Origin: Coptis chinensis
Taxonomy: Eukaryota > Streptophyta > Magnoliopsida > Ranunculales > Ranunculaceae
Reading direction: 5' to 3'
Length of the DNA: 64,000 bases
Assembly (NCBI GenBank): GCA_015680905.1
Contig: CM027379.1
Coordinates: 32,010,501-32,074,500 of the forward strand
Both the position numbers and the translations under genes were made by a program. The notes under the pieces were generated by a model. The model searched no databases, was not told the DNA's origin, and saw only the letters and a program-made list of their open reading frames with translations. Each line of letters begins with the position of its first letter. Positions within the stretch are counted from its first letter, which is position 1. Positions 1-10,837 of this stretch are shown here, piece by piece.

Positions 1-161
1 GAGAACTAGGAGTGGAACGAATTTGTTACTCCACTCTATTTCGATAGAATTGAGAGTAGAAACTTTGATAAATATAGGCTCATAGTAAAGTTTTAGTTTA
101 CTTACGTTTGAGAGTTCATCGTTCATTTCGTAGGTAAACTATCTATTTTTACCTTTTATCA
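1..161 (+). repeat. E1 5' LTR, 3' end only
   Basis: This matches the last 160 bases of the LTR at 6564-8043 almost base for base, with the same TTTTATCA terminus. The PBS follows after two bases, so it is the 5' LTR. The rest lies before the window. Confidence 0.9.
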
Positions 162-163
162 AA

Positions 164-179
164 TGGCGCCGCTGCCATC
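164..179 (+). promoter_or_regulatory. E1 primer binding site
   Basis: TGGCGCCGCTGCCATC lies two bases after the LTR end. Its first 13 bases resemble the complement of the tRNA-Asp 3' end used by many plant gypsy elements. The same sequence is found reverse-complemented at 34818-34833 in E5. The tRNA assignment is from general knowledge of the lineage, not from a search. Confidence 0.75.
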
Positions 180-789
180 TTAGTTTCACTTTAGCATTGT
201 TTTCATAGTATAATTAGTCATTTTTAAGTCCCATTTCACCCACCCACCCTTGTTTGATTCATACTGTGGTTGTTCGTCTCAAAGATTGAAAAGTTCGCGA
301 AAAATTACCTGACCGCGCCCAAAGCGAAAGCACAAGGCGAAGCGCTGGAATCTTGGCGACGACCCCCATACCAAACCGGCGACCCGCTAAGTTCTTGGAA
401 CACGGAGCGACGGGCCACCGCCCCTAAGCTGAAATTTTGCGGATTTCCACAGGTTTGTTTGAATTTCGATTTTTCAAGCTTTTGGTGTTTTAACTTGTTA
501 TATATAACGAACACGCGTAAACAAGACGCTATTCATAAAGCTAAGAAGGACGCAATTAGGTATTCCTTTCTTCCACACCTCGCATCTCCAGTTAGAGGTT
601 TCTACTAGTATATTAGAATTGTTTGGAGTGTTGCATGTTTAGTTAAGTTTAACTTAGTCTTGCATGAGATTAAGGTCTGGTCGAAGGAAAACAATTAACG
701 TAATTACACGGCAACGTCAACAAACAAGTCTATCTAGTTTCCCAACCACTACACCTCTAGCTACTATTTCACATACACCACTTGATATT
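180..789 (+). other. E1 untranslated leader before gag
   Basis: No convincing gene is present. A short open stretch (270-608) has no homologue in frame in E5 or E7, so I treat it as chance. It contains a GC-rich patch around 310-420 (gcgcccaaagcg, ggcgaagcgctgg), the degraded counterpart of the GC-rich leader that is clearer in E5 (34560-34720). Confidence 0.6.
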
Positions 790-2470
790 ATGGATGAAGA
801 AAGAGAGACTCCTCTCTCGACTTTTATAAAGCCTTGGCGATAGCCCTAAATCTTGCATCGTTCTAGCGGACCGATTGGGGATTTTCGCATCCCCCAAATA
901 TATTTAATTTGTTACCCGTTTTTCATGGTTTAGACCATGAAAAACCTTATCGGCATTACGTCGTAGGATTGAACAAGTCCTTATAACATTCCACCATCCT
1001 ACGGTTGGTGCGGAACAAATTAAATTGAGGGTATTCCCTTTCACCTTAGCCGATAAAGGCGTCTTGGTTAACTTCCCAAACACCTAATTTCGTGGACTCG
1101 TGGGCCAAACTTGTCAAATTGTTTATGGAATATTTTTACCCACCCCTAAAGACGGATGAAATGCTTTCCAAGATTCACTTATTTCGGAGAATCCTCATGA
1201 ATCATTTTCGGAGGCTTGGAATCGTTTCACCGATCTCCTTATAGAGTGTCCACACCATCACCTAGCAAAAGACACGTTAGTTCGTGCCTTTTCAAAGGAC
1301 TTCTACACCACCATAAAGAAGTCCTAGACATAATGAATGGGGTAGTTTCCTAAGTAAAGGAGCCTCGAGAGGCATATAAATTTTTGGAAGATCGGACTAA
1401 AGCGTAATAATAATTGGGGGTAGTGACGATTACTCTGCTCCGCTAGTTCTTCTTCAACGATTAAGGCTACCGGTATGTTTGAGGTTAAATCAGAGATCGA
1501 AGCTTAAAACTCTAATTGAATCCCTCACAAAAAGGTAGAGGCCATTTCGTACAACAAAAGCCTATCCCCGTCATGAATGTAAATTCAAATCCATGTAGTT
1601 TCTGTTGGAGTCCCGAGCATCCCGACTTAATCGTCCTATAGCCTATGAACATTCTTGTTCTATTAATAGTGAACCTAACCCCCTTGGAGACAAAATCCCA
1701 ACCGGTTGGAGAAATAACCAACAAGTCACACCTATGTGGTACAATAATCAATATGTTAGGCCAACGCATACGCGGTTATAACCAAGCTCCACCACAACAA
1801 GAACAGGATCAGGGTAATTATAATAATTATAACAACCAAGTGCAACCTCGACAAAGTCAAGCACAAGGTCAATGTAGTTATAATAATTATAATGCTAAGA
1901 GAGGTATCGTTCGGTAAATAATAACTATCACAATCTGCCCATAAATAATCAACGCGAGATAGTTCGGTCCACACCACCCGTGACTACTACACCCACACAA
2001 CCGGATCGTCTTGACACCTTCATACAAGTGAGCCAACAACTTTTCCAAACCATGGCTCAATCTAACCAACACATTCTACAATCCGTTAATAATTTAAACC
2101 AACGGTTAGCCCAAGAGAAAGCCTGACCAAAGGCATGTTTCGGCCAAGCGGTACCCAACCCTAGAACAACAAACACGACCTTTGAGGTAAACGGTAATAC
2201 TAGTACGGAAACTACATCCGTAGGGTCAGCTAAATGCCATCACCACTCGGATTCGGAAGAGTGGTTGATAACAAAGTAACTATGCCTATAGTTACCCCAT
2301 CAAGATACTCTACACCGGATATCGAACTAGATACCGAAATAGAAACTGAAGAACCTACCCTTTGTAGAGGTACCCGGTTAAACCCAAACTAAGAAAGAAA
2401 GAAAGCCAAGGTTACACATCAAGTCGAGCCATACGCTAAATATAGAAGCGAAACCACCGTTCCCAAAAAT
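790..2470 (+). pseudogene. gag: E1 gag remnant
   Basis: The frame starts with ATG at 790, at the same place as gag in E5 (34172) and E7 (60820). Fragments line up with those copies: the capsid-like stretch at about 890-1400, a C-x2-C-x4-H zinc-knuckle start at about 1590-1630 (final Cys lost by frameshift) and a Asn/Gln-rich tail at 1790-1900 made of repeated aataattataa. Gag would form the virus-like particle and bind element RNA. Many one-base insertions and deletions and stops break it, so no protein of useful length remains. The end is set at the gag-pol boundary seen in E5. Confidence 0.75.
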
Positions 2471-3246
2471 TAGCCATGCTAACCCGGGGATACTAACTTT
2501 GAGGAGATTAGGAACGTTTTTCAAAAATCTAACGATAAACCTTCCTTTTCTTGAAGCGATAAAAAGCTACCTAACCACGCTAAGTTTCTTAAGGAGTTGT
2601 GCACTACTAGGCGTAAGACCAACATACCTAAAGACACCTTTCTAACCTGAGCGGTTCCCAACTTTATCTGAAAATAATGGAATTGTTAAGTACAAGGAGG
2701 ACCCGGTAGATCGCTCTAAATGCAATGCACCTTAGGAGATTCTCACACGACGACCGGCTTACTAGACACGGGGGCTAGTGTTAACTTACTCCCATTTTAT
2801 TTGTATAAACAAATAGGTCTAGAGGAGATGCAACCTACTAAAATGACATTGCAATTAGGCGATCGGGTCTATTAAGTATCCTAAGGGTGTGGTTGAAAGC
2901 GTCTTTGGTTAAAGTCCAAAATTTTTACTACCGGCCGACCGTTATCCTCGACCACGAAGTCACTAACGACTCTGTACCTATCATTTTAGGCGCCCCTTCT
3001 TCTTAGCGCCAACGGCTCATAAACTGCGCGATGGTTTGATATCCTTGTCCTTTGGCCATCTTTACGTTGAGGTAAATGTTTTCAAACGAGGACCACGATA
3101 TCGATTCATCTACAAATGGTGAGGTTAGCATGATCGAGAGCTTAGCTCAAGATTACTTCAAAAACATGTTTCCAGAGAAACAGTTAACAAATTCCTTTCC
3201 TTCGAAATTCGACTTTAACAATGACTCCACGGTAGTAGATTTAAAT
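2471..3246 (+). pseudogene. E1 retroviral-type aspartic protease remnant
   Basis: Around 2758-2800 the sequence encodes LLDTGASVN, with the D-T-G-A active-site motif of pepsin-like retroelement proteases; E5 and E7 have D-L-G-A at this place. The frame then runs on through the region matching E5 32.1-31.8 kb (IESLAQDYF at 3139-3165) and loses similarity near 3240. Several one-base indels make it non-functional. It would normally process the Gag-Pol polyprotein. Reverse transcriptase should follow and does not. Confidence 0.75.
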
Positions 3247-3331
3247 CGAAGAAGAATTCACGTAACTCTTTGCACCGCTTCTTTACCACTTCACGAGTCC
3301 CCTTGCTAACAACCATTCATCCCTTGATGCT

Positions 3332-3838
3332 ATGACGGAAGATGAATTTTTCAATCTCTATCCCAGTGATCCTTTTGACCCACCTATTGAGGAATGTCTT
3401 GCATATATTAAGATTTCTGATGATATGGACTTGAGAGCTCTAGCTGAGAATCATTCACCTTCCATCACCAATATTCCCCACCCTCCACCCTTTCAAAGGA
3501 ACCTCGAGTTTGCACTCGATCCTTTAGTTTCTCCTGTGCTTCATGATTTTTTAAATCCACCTAGTAAACAAATACTTCCCAAGGATAAACCACTTGACAC
3601 CTTCATTTTCAGACTTGAGACAGTCCCTAACTACACCATGAATGAGTTTTGTGCTAAACCCACATCCTCATTTTTTCCATGCTTTTTCTCTAAAACTTAT
3701 TCCAATCCACCATATCTTCCACAACCATTCACTTTTCCACACTTATTCACTAGGACACCCTCTCGTTCAAAGATGAAACATAAGGTGCATGCTCGGTTAT
3801 GTTATAGGTCTATCCGACTTAAGCTTTCATTCCACTAG
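3332..3838 (+). CDS. Open reading frame of unknown origin replacing RT-RNase H-integrase in E1
   Basis: This 168-codon frame is uninterrupted in an element whose other genes are riddled with indels. It starts ATG ACG GAA GAT and encodes an acidic N-terminus (EDEFFNLYPSDPFDPPIEE) followed by a Pro/Phe-rich, basic C-terminus. I recognise no domain, signal peptide or membrane segment. It lies exactly where E5 and E7 carry 3.3-3.8 kb of RT-RNase H-integrase; homology to them resumes at about 4018. It may be a captured host fragment or another element's linker. Coding status is uncertain: codon use is not obviously biased and there is no second copy in the window. Confidence 0.4.
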   Translation: MTEDEFFNLYPSDPFDPPIEECLAYIKISDDMDLRALAENHSPSITNIPHPPPFQRNLEFALDPLVSPVLHDFLNPPSKQILPKDKPLDTFIFRLETVPNYTMNEFCAKPTSSFFPCFFSKTYSNPPYLPQPFTFPHLFTRTPSRSKMKHKVHARLCYRSIRLKLSFH

Positions 3839-4557
3839 GGTCTGTGTCGTAGTAAATCTTGGTGCTTGATTGTGTTTGGATATGTTTTCTGTGATATTTA
3901 TTTATGGAATGATCCACAACTATTTAGGTTGTTGATATATGATAAACCTGCATATTCATACATATATTTAGATAAAGTCTCGAAAGTATCGACTATAAGC
4001 GACTCAATTTTTGTGTTTGGTGCATTTCCTTTCATTTCCATATATTGGTGAATGCACCATTCAGGTAACCGGGCCCTCCCTATGGAGTGTGTGGTTGTAA
4101 AGTACGGATCCTAAGTCCACGGTTCACATAATTCCGTTTTCCACTCTTGCATGTTTTCTTGGTTTTGAGTCATGTTTCTCTATGGTGTGAATTATGTCCT
4201 TATCGCTTATTGTTTTCCTTTATATTAAACCTAATTCATAAAAAGTAAAAAGTTTAAAGCTATAAAAATACTAATCTAGCAAGTCTCGAAATCGACCTTA
4301 AAAGACCCGCGTTTTAAAATAAATTTTTACAAACCTGTTTTCAAAAATTTGTTTGGGGGTGGGGTGTTGGTTTTTCCATTATTGATCACTCAAATTCCTA
4401 TTCTTACCCCCACCTCGCTCCTTGTAAAAAAAAAAAAAAAAGCGCACTGCGCAGTGGAGTGGGAGCGCCTGGCTGACGACAAGTAGACCAGGAAATTTCC
4501 AATTTTCTGCGGATTGTTCCCGGGTCATTTGCAGCTGTTCCAGAGCGTAGTTTCGAG
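3839..4557 (+). other. E1 post-pol spacer
   Basis: From about 4018 this matches the region after integrase in E5 (28.62-28.3 kb, minus) and E7 (49.35-49.02 kb, minus), including ggtaaccgggccctccctatgg at 4064-4085. It ends in a polypurine-like tract GTTTGGGGGTGG at 4351-4362. ORF1, which follows in E5 and E7, is missing; the sequence passes straight to the ORF2 leader (GC-rich patch at 4440-4480). The stretch 3839-4017 has no recognised match. Confidence 0.7.
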
Positions 4558-4766
4558 ATGACATCTCCTACAATAATACCGGAACAGTCTTTCAAAGATT
4601 TGTTCCCAAGCACTACTTATGGTGCTTGGACTCGCGAGGTGATCACACACGTAGGCTGGGAACCGCTTATGGTTCTTGCTAGCATTTGTTCTTGGACTTG
4701 CCATGCCCGCTGAAATACAAGACCCATGGTGCTATTGGGTAGATAATATGCATGTCCGGGAGATAA
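4558..4766 (+). pseudogene. E1 ORF2 remnant with large internal deletion
   Basis: The start MTSPTIIPEQSFKDLF is the N-terminus shared by ORF2 of E2, E5 and E7. After about 40 codons the sequence jumps to a middle segment (LGLAMPAEIQDPW, like E7 near 46.27 kb) and then to the bases just before the conserved splice donor. About 700 bases are gone compared with the 909-nt E5 copy. It cannot make a working product. Confidence 0.75.
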
Positions 4767-4767
4767 G

Positions 4768-4897
4768 GTAAGTTTTTAATTCCATTTAGTGTCTGCTTAT
4801 GTCCCAAGCAATTTAAGTCTGTTAACCCCATAATGGGTGGAACTCTTATAGAGTTGCGTCAGTTTTTATATTAGTATGTTTTAACCTTGTTTTGTAG
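4768..4897 (+). other. Predicted 3'-UTR intron of E1
   Basis: AAG|GTAAGT at the left and TTGTTTTGTAG|ATG at the right give a 130-base intron with canonical ends. The same donor and acceptor occur directly after ORF2 in E2, E5 and E7. Confidence 0.6.
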
Positions 4898-6563
4898 ATG
4901 TTCCAGAATTTCACGCGTTTCCATGGTACTTTTCTACCCTCTTTATTTAAATGCTTTGAGGACAAAGCATGCTTCTTGTTTGGGGGTGGGCATAGAAACA
5001 CGTGTAATTAAGGCATCTGTTAGGATATAGATATGTATAATATGCACTTGTTTTCTAGTTAAAATTTCATAAATTCAAAAATATAAATAAATAAGTTATG
5101 CTATACACTTAGGAATATTGGTATTGTTTTCTTTCTCTATGCTCTTAACAATCTAGAAGTCTCACGTAGCTTTTGCAATAGAATAATTTTTAGAAACTTA
5201 GGTTAATATGTAGGTAATAATCTTTGCATCTATCTATAAATATATTACATGAGTATCTATGATTGTTAGCAGTAAGTTTCTGAAATCTAGGCTAGAGTAC
5301 TTATTCTACAAATCCCGTGAGAATATAGCCTAAAGCTTTATAAGAGTGAAACATTTGAGAAATGACACAAGGGAGAAGTAAAATCCGGATAGAGAAATAA
5401 CACGTCCACTTGCTTGATCACTAAACCATATCCTAAGCGAGAATTTAGGCCCTCTTTGGATCGATATAGCAAGAAATTCAAACCTATGAATTATTTTCCG
5501 CTAGTCGCCCCTCTGAGCCTTTCTTTAGCCTTTCATAAACCACAAATCCTTTACCCTGTTACAAAAACAAAACAAAAAAAAAAAAAAAAAAAATCAACCT
5601 ACCCAATTTAGAATAAGTCTGAGAATAGAATGAGGAAGAAAGAAGAAGAGAAAAACCTATGTAAACAAATATTAGTTAGTTGCTTCAGAAATAAAGAAAA
5701 GAAGTTTCCATCCAAAGAAAAGAAAAATTAAAATAGAAATAAAATAAAAACTCCAAAAAATAGAATAAAAGGAGTCAAAAGCCAAAGAAAAAAAAATATG
5801 GCTAAGGATGGAAACAAAGTGTAGAAGCAAAAGTAAATAACAAGGTTTTCTCTAGTTACATAATATGAAGACTCTTTTATCTCAGACTTGTCCTTTTTGA
5901 ATATCCATTTTCTTCCTTCTTAAAAACCATCTCCTAATCCCCGAAATACCTAATAAAGACCTCTAGCTTTATTAGGAATAGGTTAGTGTGATAGTAAGTG
6001 GCAGATGTGTTTGATCGACTCCGGCTTCCTTGTGTGTCATTGAGATTGTAAGGTAAAGTGTGCCCACTGCCCACTAGAGTAGCGAAACTTGAGTGGAAAA
6101 ATCAGAGTGTTGTATCTTGACTATTATTGTGAGAACCTACTTAAGGACGCTATTCCGAGTTTTAGAAACGGACCTGATATTGCATTTCATAGTAGTACTC
6201 ATTGTATATATGTTTTTTTGTAGATGATTGATTATTATGCATATATTAGCTTAGGTTTTTGACTTGGTTATTCTTGTTCATAACTAGTGAGAGGAATAGT
6301 TAATTTAGAGCATGGATAAGGAAACAATAGTTTTATTTCTTAGTCGTTGTAGTATAGATGAAGTTTGGGAGTACCTTCACTGGAAAACTCTCACGAGGCT
6401 ATAACTTGTCCACTAGGGAATTCCTAGTGGTTTAAGGCCTTGTTGCATATGGTCAATGCAATCGCACTCAGCGAAACGAGAGTAGTTAGAACTCCATTTT
6501 TGGTCACTTATTCTAATTTCTCATATTTGCTTGAGGACAAGCAAAATGCTGTTTGGGGTGGTT
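4898..6563 (+). other. E1 long 3' untranslated block with polypurine tract
   Basis: Noncoding, and colinear with 9188-10837 (E2), 22916-24570 (E5, minus) and 43731-45482 (E7, minus). It begins with a second-exon-like segment ending in GAGGACAAAGCATGC and GTTTGGGGGTGG (4978-4989), has A-rich and T-rich tracts near 5570-5800, and ends with TTGAGGACAAGCA and the polypurine tract GTTTGGGGTGG (6551-6561) immediately before the LTR. No gene seen. Confidence 0.75.
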
Positions 6564-8043
6564 TGATAAGAGCCCAAACTGTAGTTTTAACCCTGAATAA
6601 TCATACTATTAGACCAATTATGTGAGTAATAATTAAGAGTTAACACTGATTACGTGTTTTTATGCATTTCAGGCTTCAAAGTCCATTATGTGCAGAAATG
6701 TGCCACTTTAGCAAGATAAAGGAGCAAAGGTCGGTAACTAAGGAGTTCCGTGATTAAAGGCCAAGATTCAAGAAGATAAAACCTTTCTAAAGCCCGGTCA
6801 AAAGCTGAAAAGTTGACGCGGGCAGAAACAACACACAAGTCAGTAGAACTTCCGAAGGCCGTATCTTTGGACTCAAACCTCGGAATGGGGACTACCTTAT
6901 GTCAAAACGACCGGATCGGAAAGAGCTTTCCAATGGTCCAAAACTTTACCCAATCAGAGGAGCAGAGCTGGACGAAAAGTCTGTTGAAGCCAACTGCAGC
7001 TGAAGAGGCCTTTTTGGACTGAAAAAATTGGGTTTTGGGCCTGATTCTCTGGCCCAAAACATGGCTCCAAGCCCATGCACGATTTTTGGATCTGAATGTA
7101 TAAAAACCAAAGCTTCACTCTTTGTTAATGGTAGATAGTTAGACCTAGATTAGAATTAGATTAGTTAGCCTCCATTAATGAGTTTTAGAACTTAGTTTTA
7201 GAATTTCATTTTCTTGTTTTAGATTAATTTCTTGAATCATTGAATATCATTCATTAGATAAATAAAATAGTGATTATTCTTGTCATTTTGGTTTTTGTTA
7301 TTTCAATCTATTAGATCTAGTTTTAATTCTTGTTGATTATCATTTCTTAGTTGTTAATTAGAATTTAATTATTGTTTAATTTAGATTAGTAAATTTCGAA
7401 TCTTGATATTATGTTTAGTTTAGATTCATATGGAAATGATTGCGGAATGATTCTCGGCTAAACCTCCATTAGAGGGGGTTGAGAAGCCTTGATGAAAGCT
7501 TGATTCTGATTATCGTAGAGTTGTCGTAATTTCTATTCCACTCTAGAAACGATTAATTCGCCATGAGAATGGGTTTAATCGTTCACATGCTAGTTATGAA
7601 TTGGTAGAAATGTCATGTGTAATTAGGGATTAGGAAGAACAAATTGTTCTGCTAGCAGTTCAATTCGGATTACGACGATTCGTCGTTAGTGAGTTAAGTT
7701 GAGTTAAGGTTGAATCAATCCCCCCTAATTCCTTATTATAGAATCAACGTAGTATTTCCGTAGTTGAATCAATTATAGTTTGTATCTTGTGGGTAGTTGC
7801 ATCATAGTATAATTCACCCTTCGTAAAGCTCTCATTAGACTTAAGACTGATTAATTAGATTAGAAAACACTCCATGCTAGAGAACTAGGAGTGGAACGAA
7901 TTTGTTACTCCACTCTATTTTGATAGAATTGAGAGTAGAAACTTTGATAAATATAGACTCATAGTAAAGTTTTAGTTTTACTTGCGTTTGTAAGTTTAAT
8001 CGCTTTATTTCGTAGGTAAAACTATTATTTTTACCTTTTATCA
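6564..8043 (+). repeat. E1 3' LTR
   Basis: Starts TGATAAGAGCCC after the polypurine tract and ends CCTTTTATCA; 1480 bases. The short inverted termini are TGATAA/TTATCA. A TATAAAAA box lies at 7099-7106, a plausible start of element transcripts. The last 160 bases match 1-161. Confidence 0.9.
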
Positions 8044-8126
8044 CCTGCCCTCTGTAAACACGAAAATTTCCAATTTTCTGAGGGTTGTTCCAGGATTTTT
8101 GGAGCTGTTCCAGGAGTAGTTTTGAG

Positions 8127-9039
8127 ATGAAATCTCCTATAGTCATTCCTGAACAGTCGTTCGAAGACTTGATGGGAACTGATACCTATGGAGCATCGTT
8201 CCGCGAGCGGATCGTGCAGTTAGGATGGCGCCATCTACTGGTAAGTGATGATGATTCATATTTAGCATAGCTTACTGCTTATTTCTACGACCACGTTAGT
8301 TTATATTGTAATCAGGATGGAGAACAAGAATTCTCCGTCGTAGTCGATGACATGACATTAAAATTCAATAAATATGTGGTAGCTTTAGTTTCGGGATTAC
8401 CAATACCTGATCCTGTTCACACATGGGGATATATGAACGATAATGCATACCTTTATGATTATACATATTTCCATCAGTATTATGGGGAGGGTATTTTGAG
8501 TAATGGACCGGGCTTATATAGCATTGCCCTTGGTAGTCCGTTCCTAAACGTAGGCACCACCATGTTATTCATCCCGATGAATATTTTGGGGAATGGCGGT
8601 TCACTTCGCAAAACAAGATCGGCTGGGTGATATTTTTCCTCGCTTTAGGGAGGACGTCGCCGATATGACATTCCCCGAAGTTTTAGTCGCTAGTCTTAAG
8701 AGAGCCCAAAGCATGAGGCGTAAGTATCTTCTTATGCCTATTTTGGTAAGCCGCGATCATCGCGTAGTTGTTTACCTCAGATCTCGTGCCCAATTCACAC
8801 AGATTGGAAAAGGGTTGAAGTCATGAGACCCACCAATTGGGTGGTTCACTCATTGCGAATTATGACTTGGCGGGATGGCGTGTTCAAACCTCATTTGGTC
8901 GCCGTACATCCCATCGGACATAATAACACTTAACAGGTTAGCATTAGTAGATGATAAATGGCGACAAGCTTGGCAAGTTATAATGGCCCGGCGGGATGTG
9001 AAGGAACCTCATCTCTTTGATGAGGAGGAGGATGCTTAA
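8127..9039 (+). pseudogene. E2 ORF2, near full length but broken
   Basis: The ATG at 8127 opens MKSPIVIPEQSFEDLMGTD, continued through blocks shared with E5 and E7: RIVQLGWRHLLVSDDD, a Phe/Tyr-rich stretch (AYFYDH), EQEFSVVVDDMTL, VSGLPIPDPVHTWGYM, MLFIPMNILGNGG and SLKRAQSMRRKYLLMPILV. It ends with EDA and TAA at 9037-9039, just before the splice donor. Stops (for example TAG at 8268) and frameshifts near 8540, 8600 and 8750 break it. The function is unknown. Its place downstream of pol is where Athila-like elements carry env-like genes, but I see no signal peptide or clear membrane anchor. Full length would be about 303 codons. Confidence 0.7.
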
Positions 9040-10837
9040 AGCGGGAGATAAGGTAAGTTTTAGTTTTGTTATTGTGCGCTTATGTCCCAAACAATTTAAT
9101 TTGTTAACCCCATAATGGGTGGAATTCTTATAGAGTCAGCGTCGCTTTTTATTTCCTATATTAGTATGTTCTAACCTTGTTTTGCGGATGTTCCGAATTT
9201 ACGCCGCGTTTCCATGATATTTTTCTACCCTCTTTATTTAAATGCTTTGAGGACAAAGCATGCTTCTTGTTTGGGGGGGCATAGAAACATGTGTAATTAA
9301 GGCATCCTGTTAGGATATAGATATGTATAATATGCATTTGTTTTCAAGTTAAAAATTTCAAAAATATAAATAAATAAGTTTATGCTATACACTTAGGAAT
9401 ATTGGTATTGTTTTCTTTCTCTATGCTCTTAACAATCTAGAAGTCTCAATGTAGCTTTTGCATCGTAATAATTGTTAGAAACTTAGGTTAATATGTAGGT
9501 AATAATCTTTTCATCTATCTATAAATATATTACATGAGTATCTATGATTGTTAGCAGTAAGTTTTTGAAATCTAGGCTAGAATACTTATTCTACAAATCC
9601 TGTGAGAATATAGCCTAAAGCCTTATATGAGCGAAACATTTGAGAAATGACACAAAGGAGAAGTAAAATCCGGATAGAGAAATCACACGTCCACTTGCTT
9701 GATCACTATGCCATATCCTAAGCAAGAATTTAGGCCTGCTTTGGATCGATATAGCCAGAAATTCAAACCTATGAATTATTTTCCGCTAGTAAGCCCCTCG
9801 AGCCTTTCTTTTTCCATAAACCACAATTCCTTTACCCTGTTACAAAAACAAAACAAAATAAAAATTCAACTTACCTAATCTAGAATAAGTCCGAGAATAG
9901 AATGAGTGAAAAAGAAGAAGAAAAACACGTGTAAACAAAAATTAGTTAGTTGTTTCAGGAAAAGAAAAGAAGTTTCCATCCAAGGAAAAGAAAAAAAAAT
10001 AGAAATAAATAAAAACTCCAAAAAATAGAATAAAAGGGAGTCAAAAGCCAAAGAAAAGAAAAAAAGAAAAATATGGCTAAGGATGGAAACAAAGTATAGA
10101 AGCAAAAGGAAATAACAAGGTTTTCTAAGTTACATAATATGAAGACTCTATTATCTCAGACTTGTCCTTTTGAATATTCATTTCCTTCCTTCATAAACCA
10201 TCTCCTAATCCCCGCAACACCTAATAAAGACCTCTAGCTCAATTAGAAATAGGTTAGTGTGATAGTAAGTGGCAGATATGTTTGATCGACTCCGGTTTCC
10301 TTGTTTGTCATTGAGATTGTAAGGTAAAGTGTGCCCACTGCACACTGGAGTAGCGAAACTTCATCGGAAAAATCATAGTGGTTTTTGTCTTGACATTTAT
10401 GTGAGGACCTACTTAAGGACGCTATTTCGAGTTTTCATAAATGAACCTGCTAGGCATTTCATAGTATTACTCATAGTATATATATTTGTATCATAGATGA
10501 TTGATTATTATGCATATATTAGTTTAGGTTTTTGACTTGGTTATTCTTATTCATTTGCTAGTGAGAAAAATAGATAGTTGAGACATGAATGAGGAAACAA
10601 TAGTTTTATTTCTTAGTCATTGTAGTATAGATGAAGTTTGTGAGTACCTTAACTGGAAAACTCTCACGAGGCTATAACTCGTCCACTAAGGAATTCCTAG
10701 TGGTTTAAGGCCTTGTTGCATATGGTCAATACAATCGCACTCAGCGAAACGAGAGTAGTTAGAACTCCATTTTTGGTCACTTATTCTAATTTCTCATATG
10801 TGGTTGAGGACAAGCAAAATACTGTTTGGGGGTGGTT
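9040..10837 (+). other. E2 3' untranslated block with intron and polypurine tract
   Basis: The splice donor AG|GTAAGT starts at 9053, and the acceptor position at 9187 reads GCGG where E5 has GCAG, so it is mutated here. A G tract gtttggggggg follows at 9269-9279, and the true polypurine tract GTTTGGGGGTGG is at 10824-10835 before the LTR. No gene seen. Confidence 0.7.

Larger units (their letters stand above)
1..8043 (+). mobile_element. E1: Athila-like Ty3/gypsy element, non-autonomous, left end outside window
   Basis: Two LTR copies bracket this element: the tail of the 5' LTR (to 161) and a full 3' LTR (6564-8043). Inside are a tRNA-type PBS, a decayed gag, a protease, an unrelated open frame, the usual post-pol spacer, a deleted ORF2 and the long 3' untranslated block. 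Reverse transcriptase, RNase H, integrase and ORF1 are absent, so it could only move with proteins supplied by relatives such as E5. The right LTR end abuts, without a PBS, the ORF2 leader of E2, which fits insertion into E2. A 5-bp duplication of cctgc (8044-8048) would be expected left of the window. Confidence 0.85.

Noticed and set aside
270..608. 112-codon plus-strand frame in the E1 leader
   Set aside because: Not kept in E5 or E7 leaders and translates the GC-rich leader; taken as chance.
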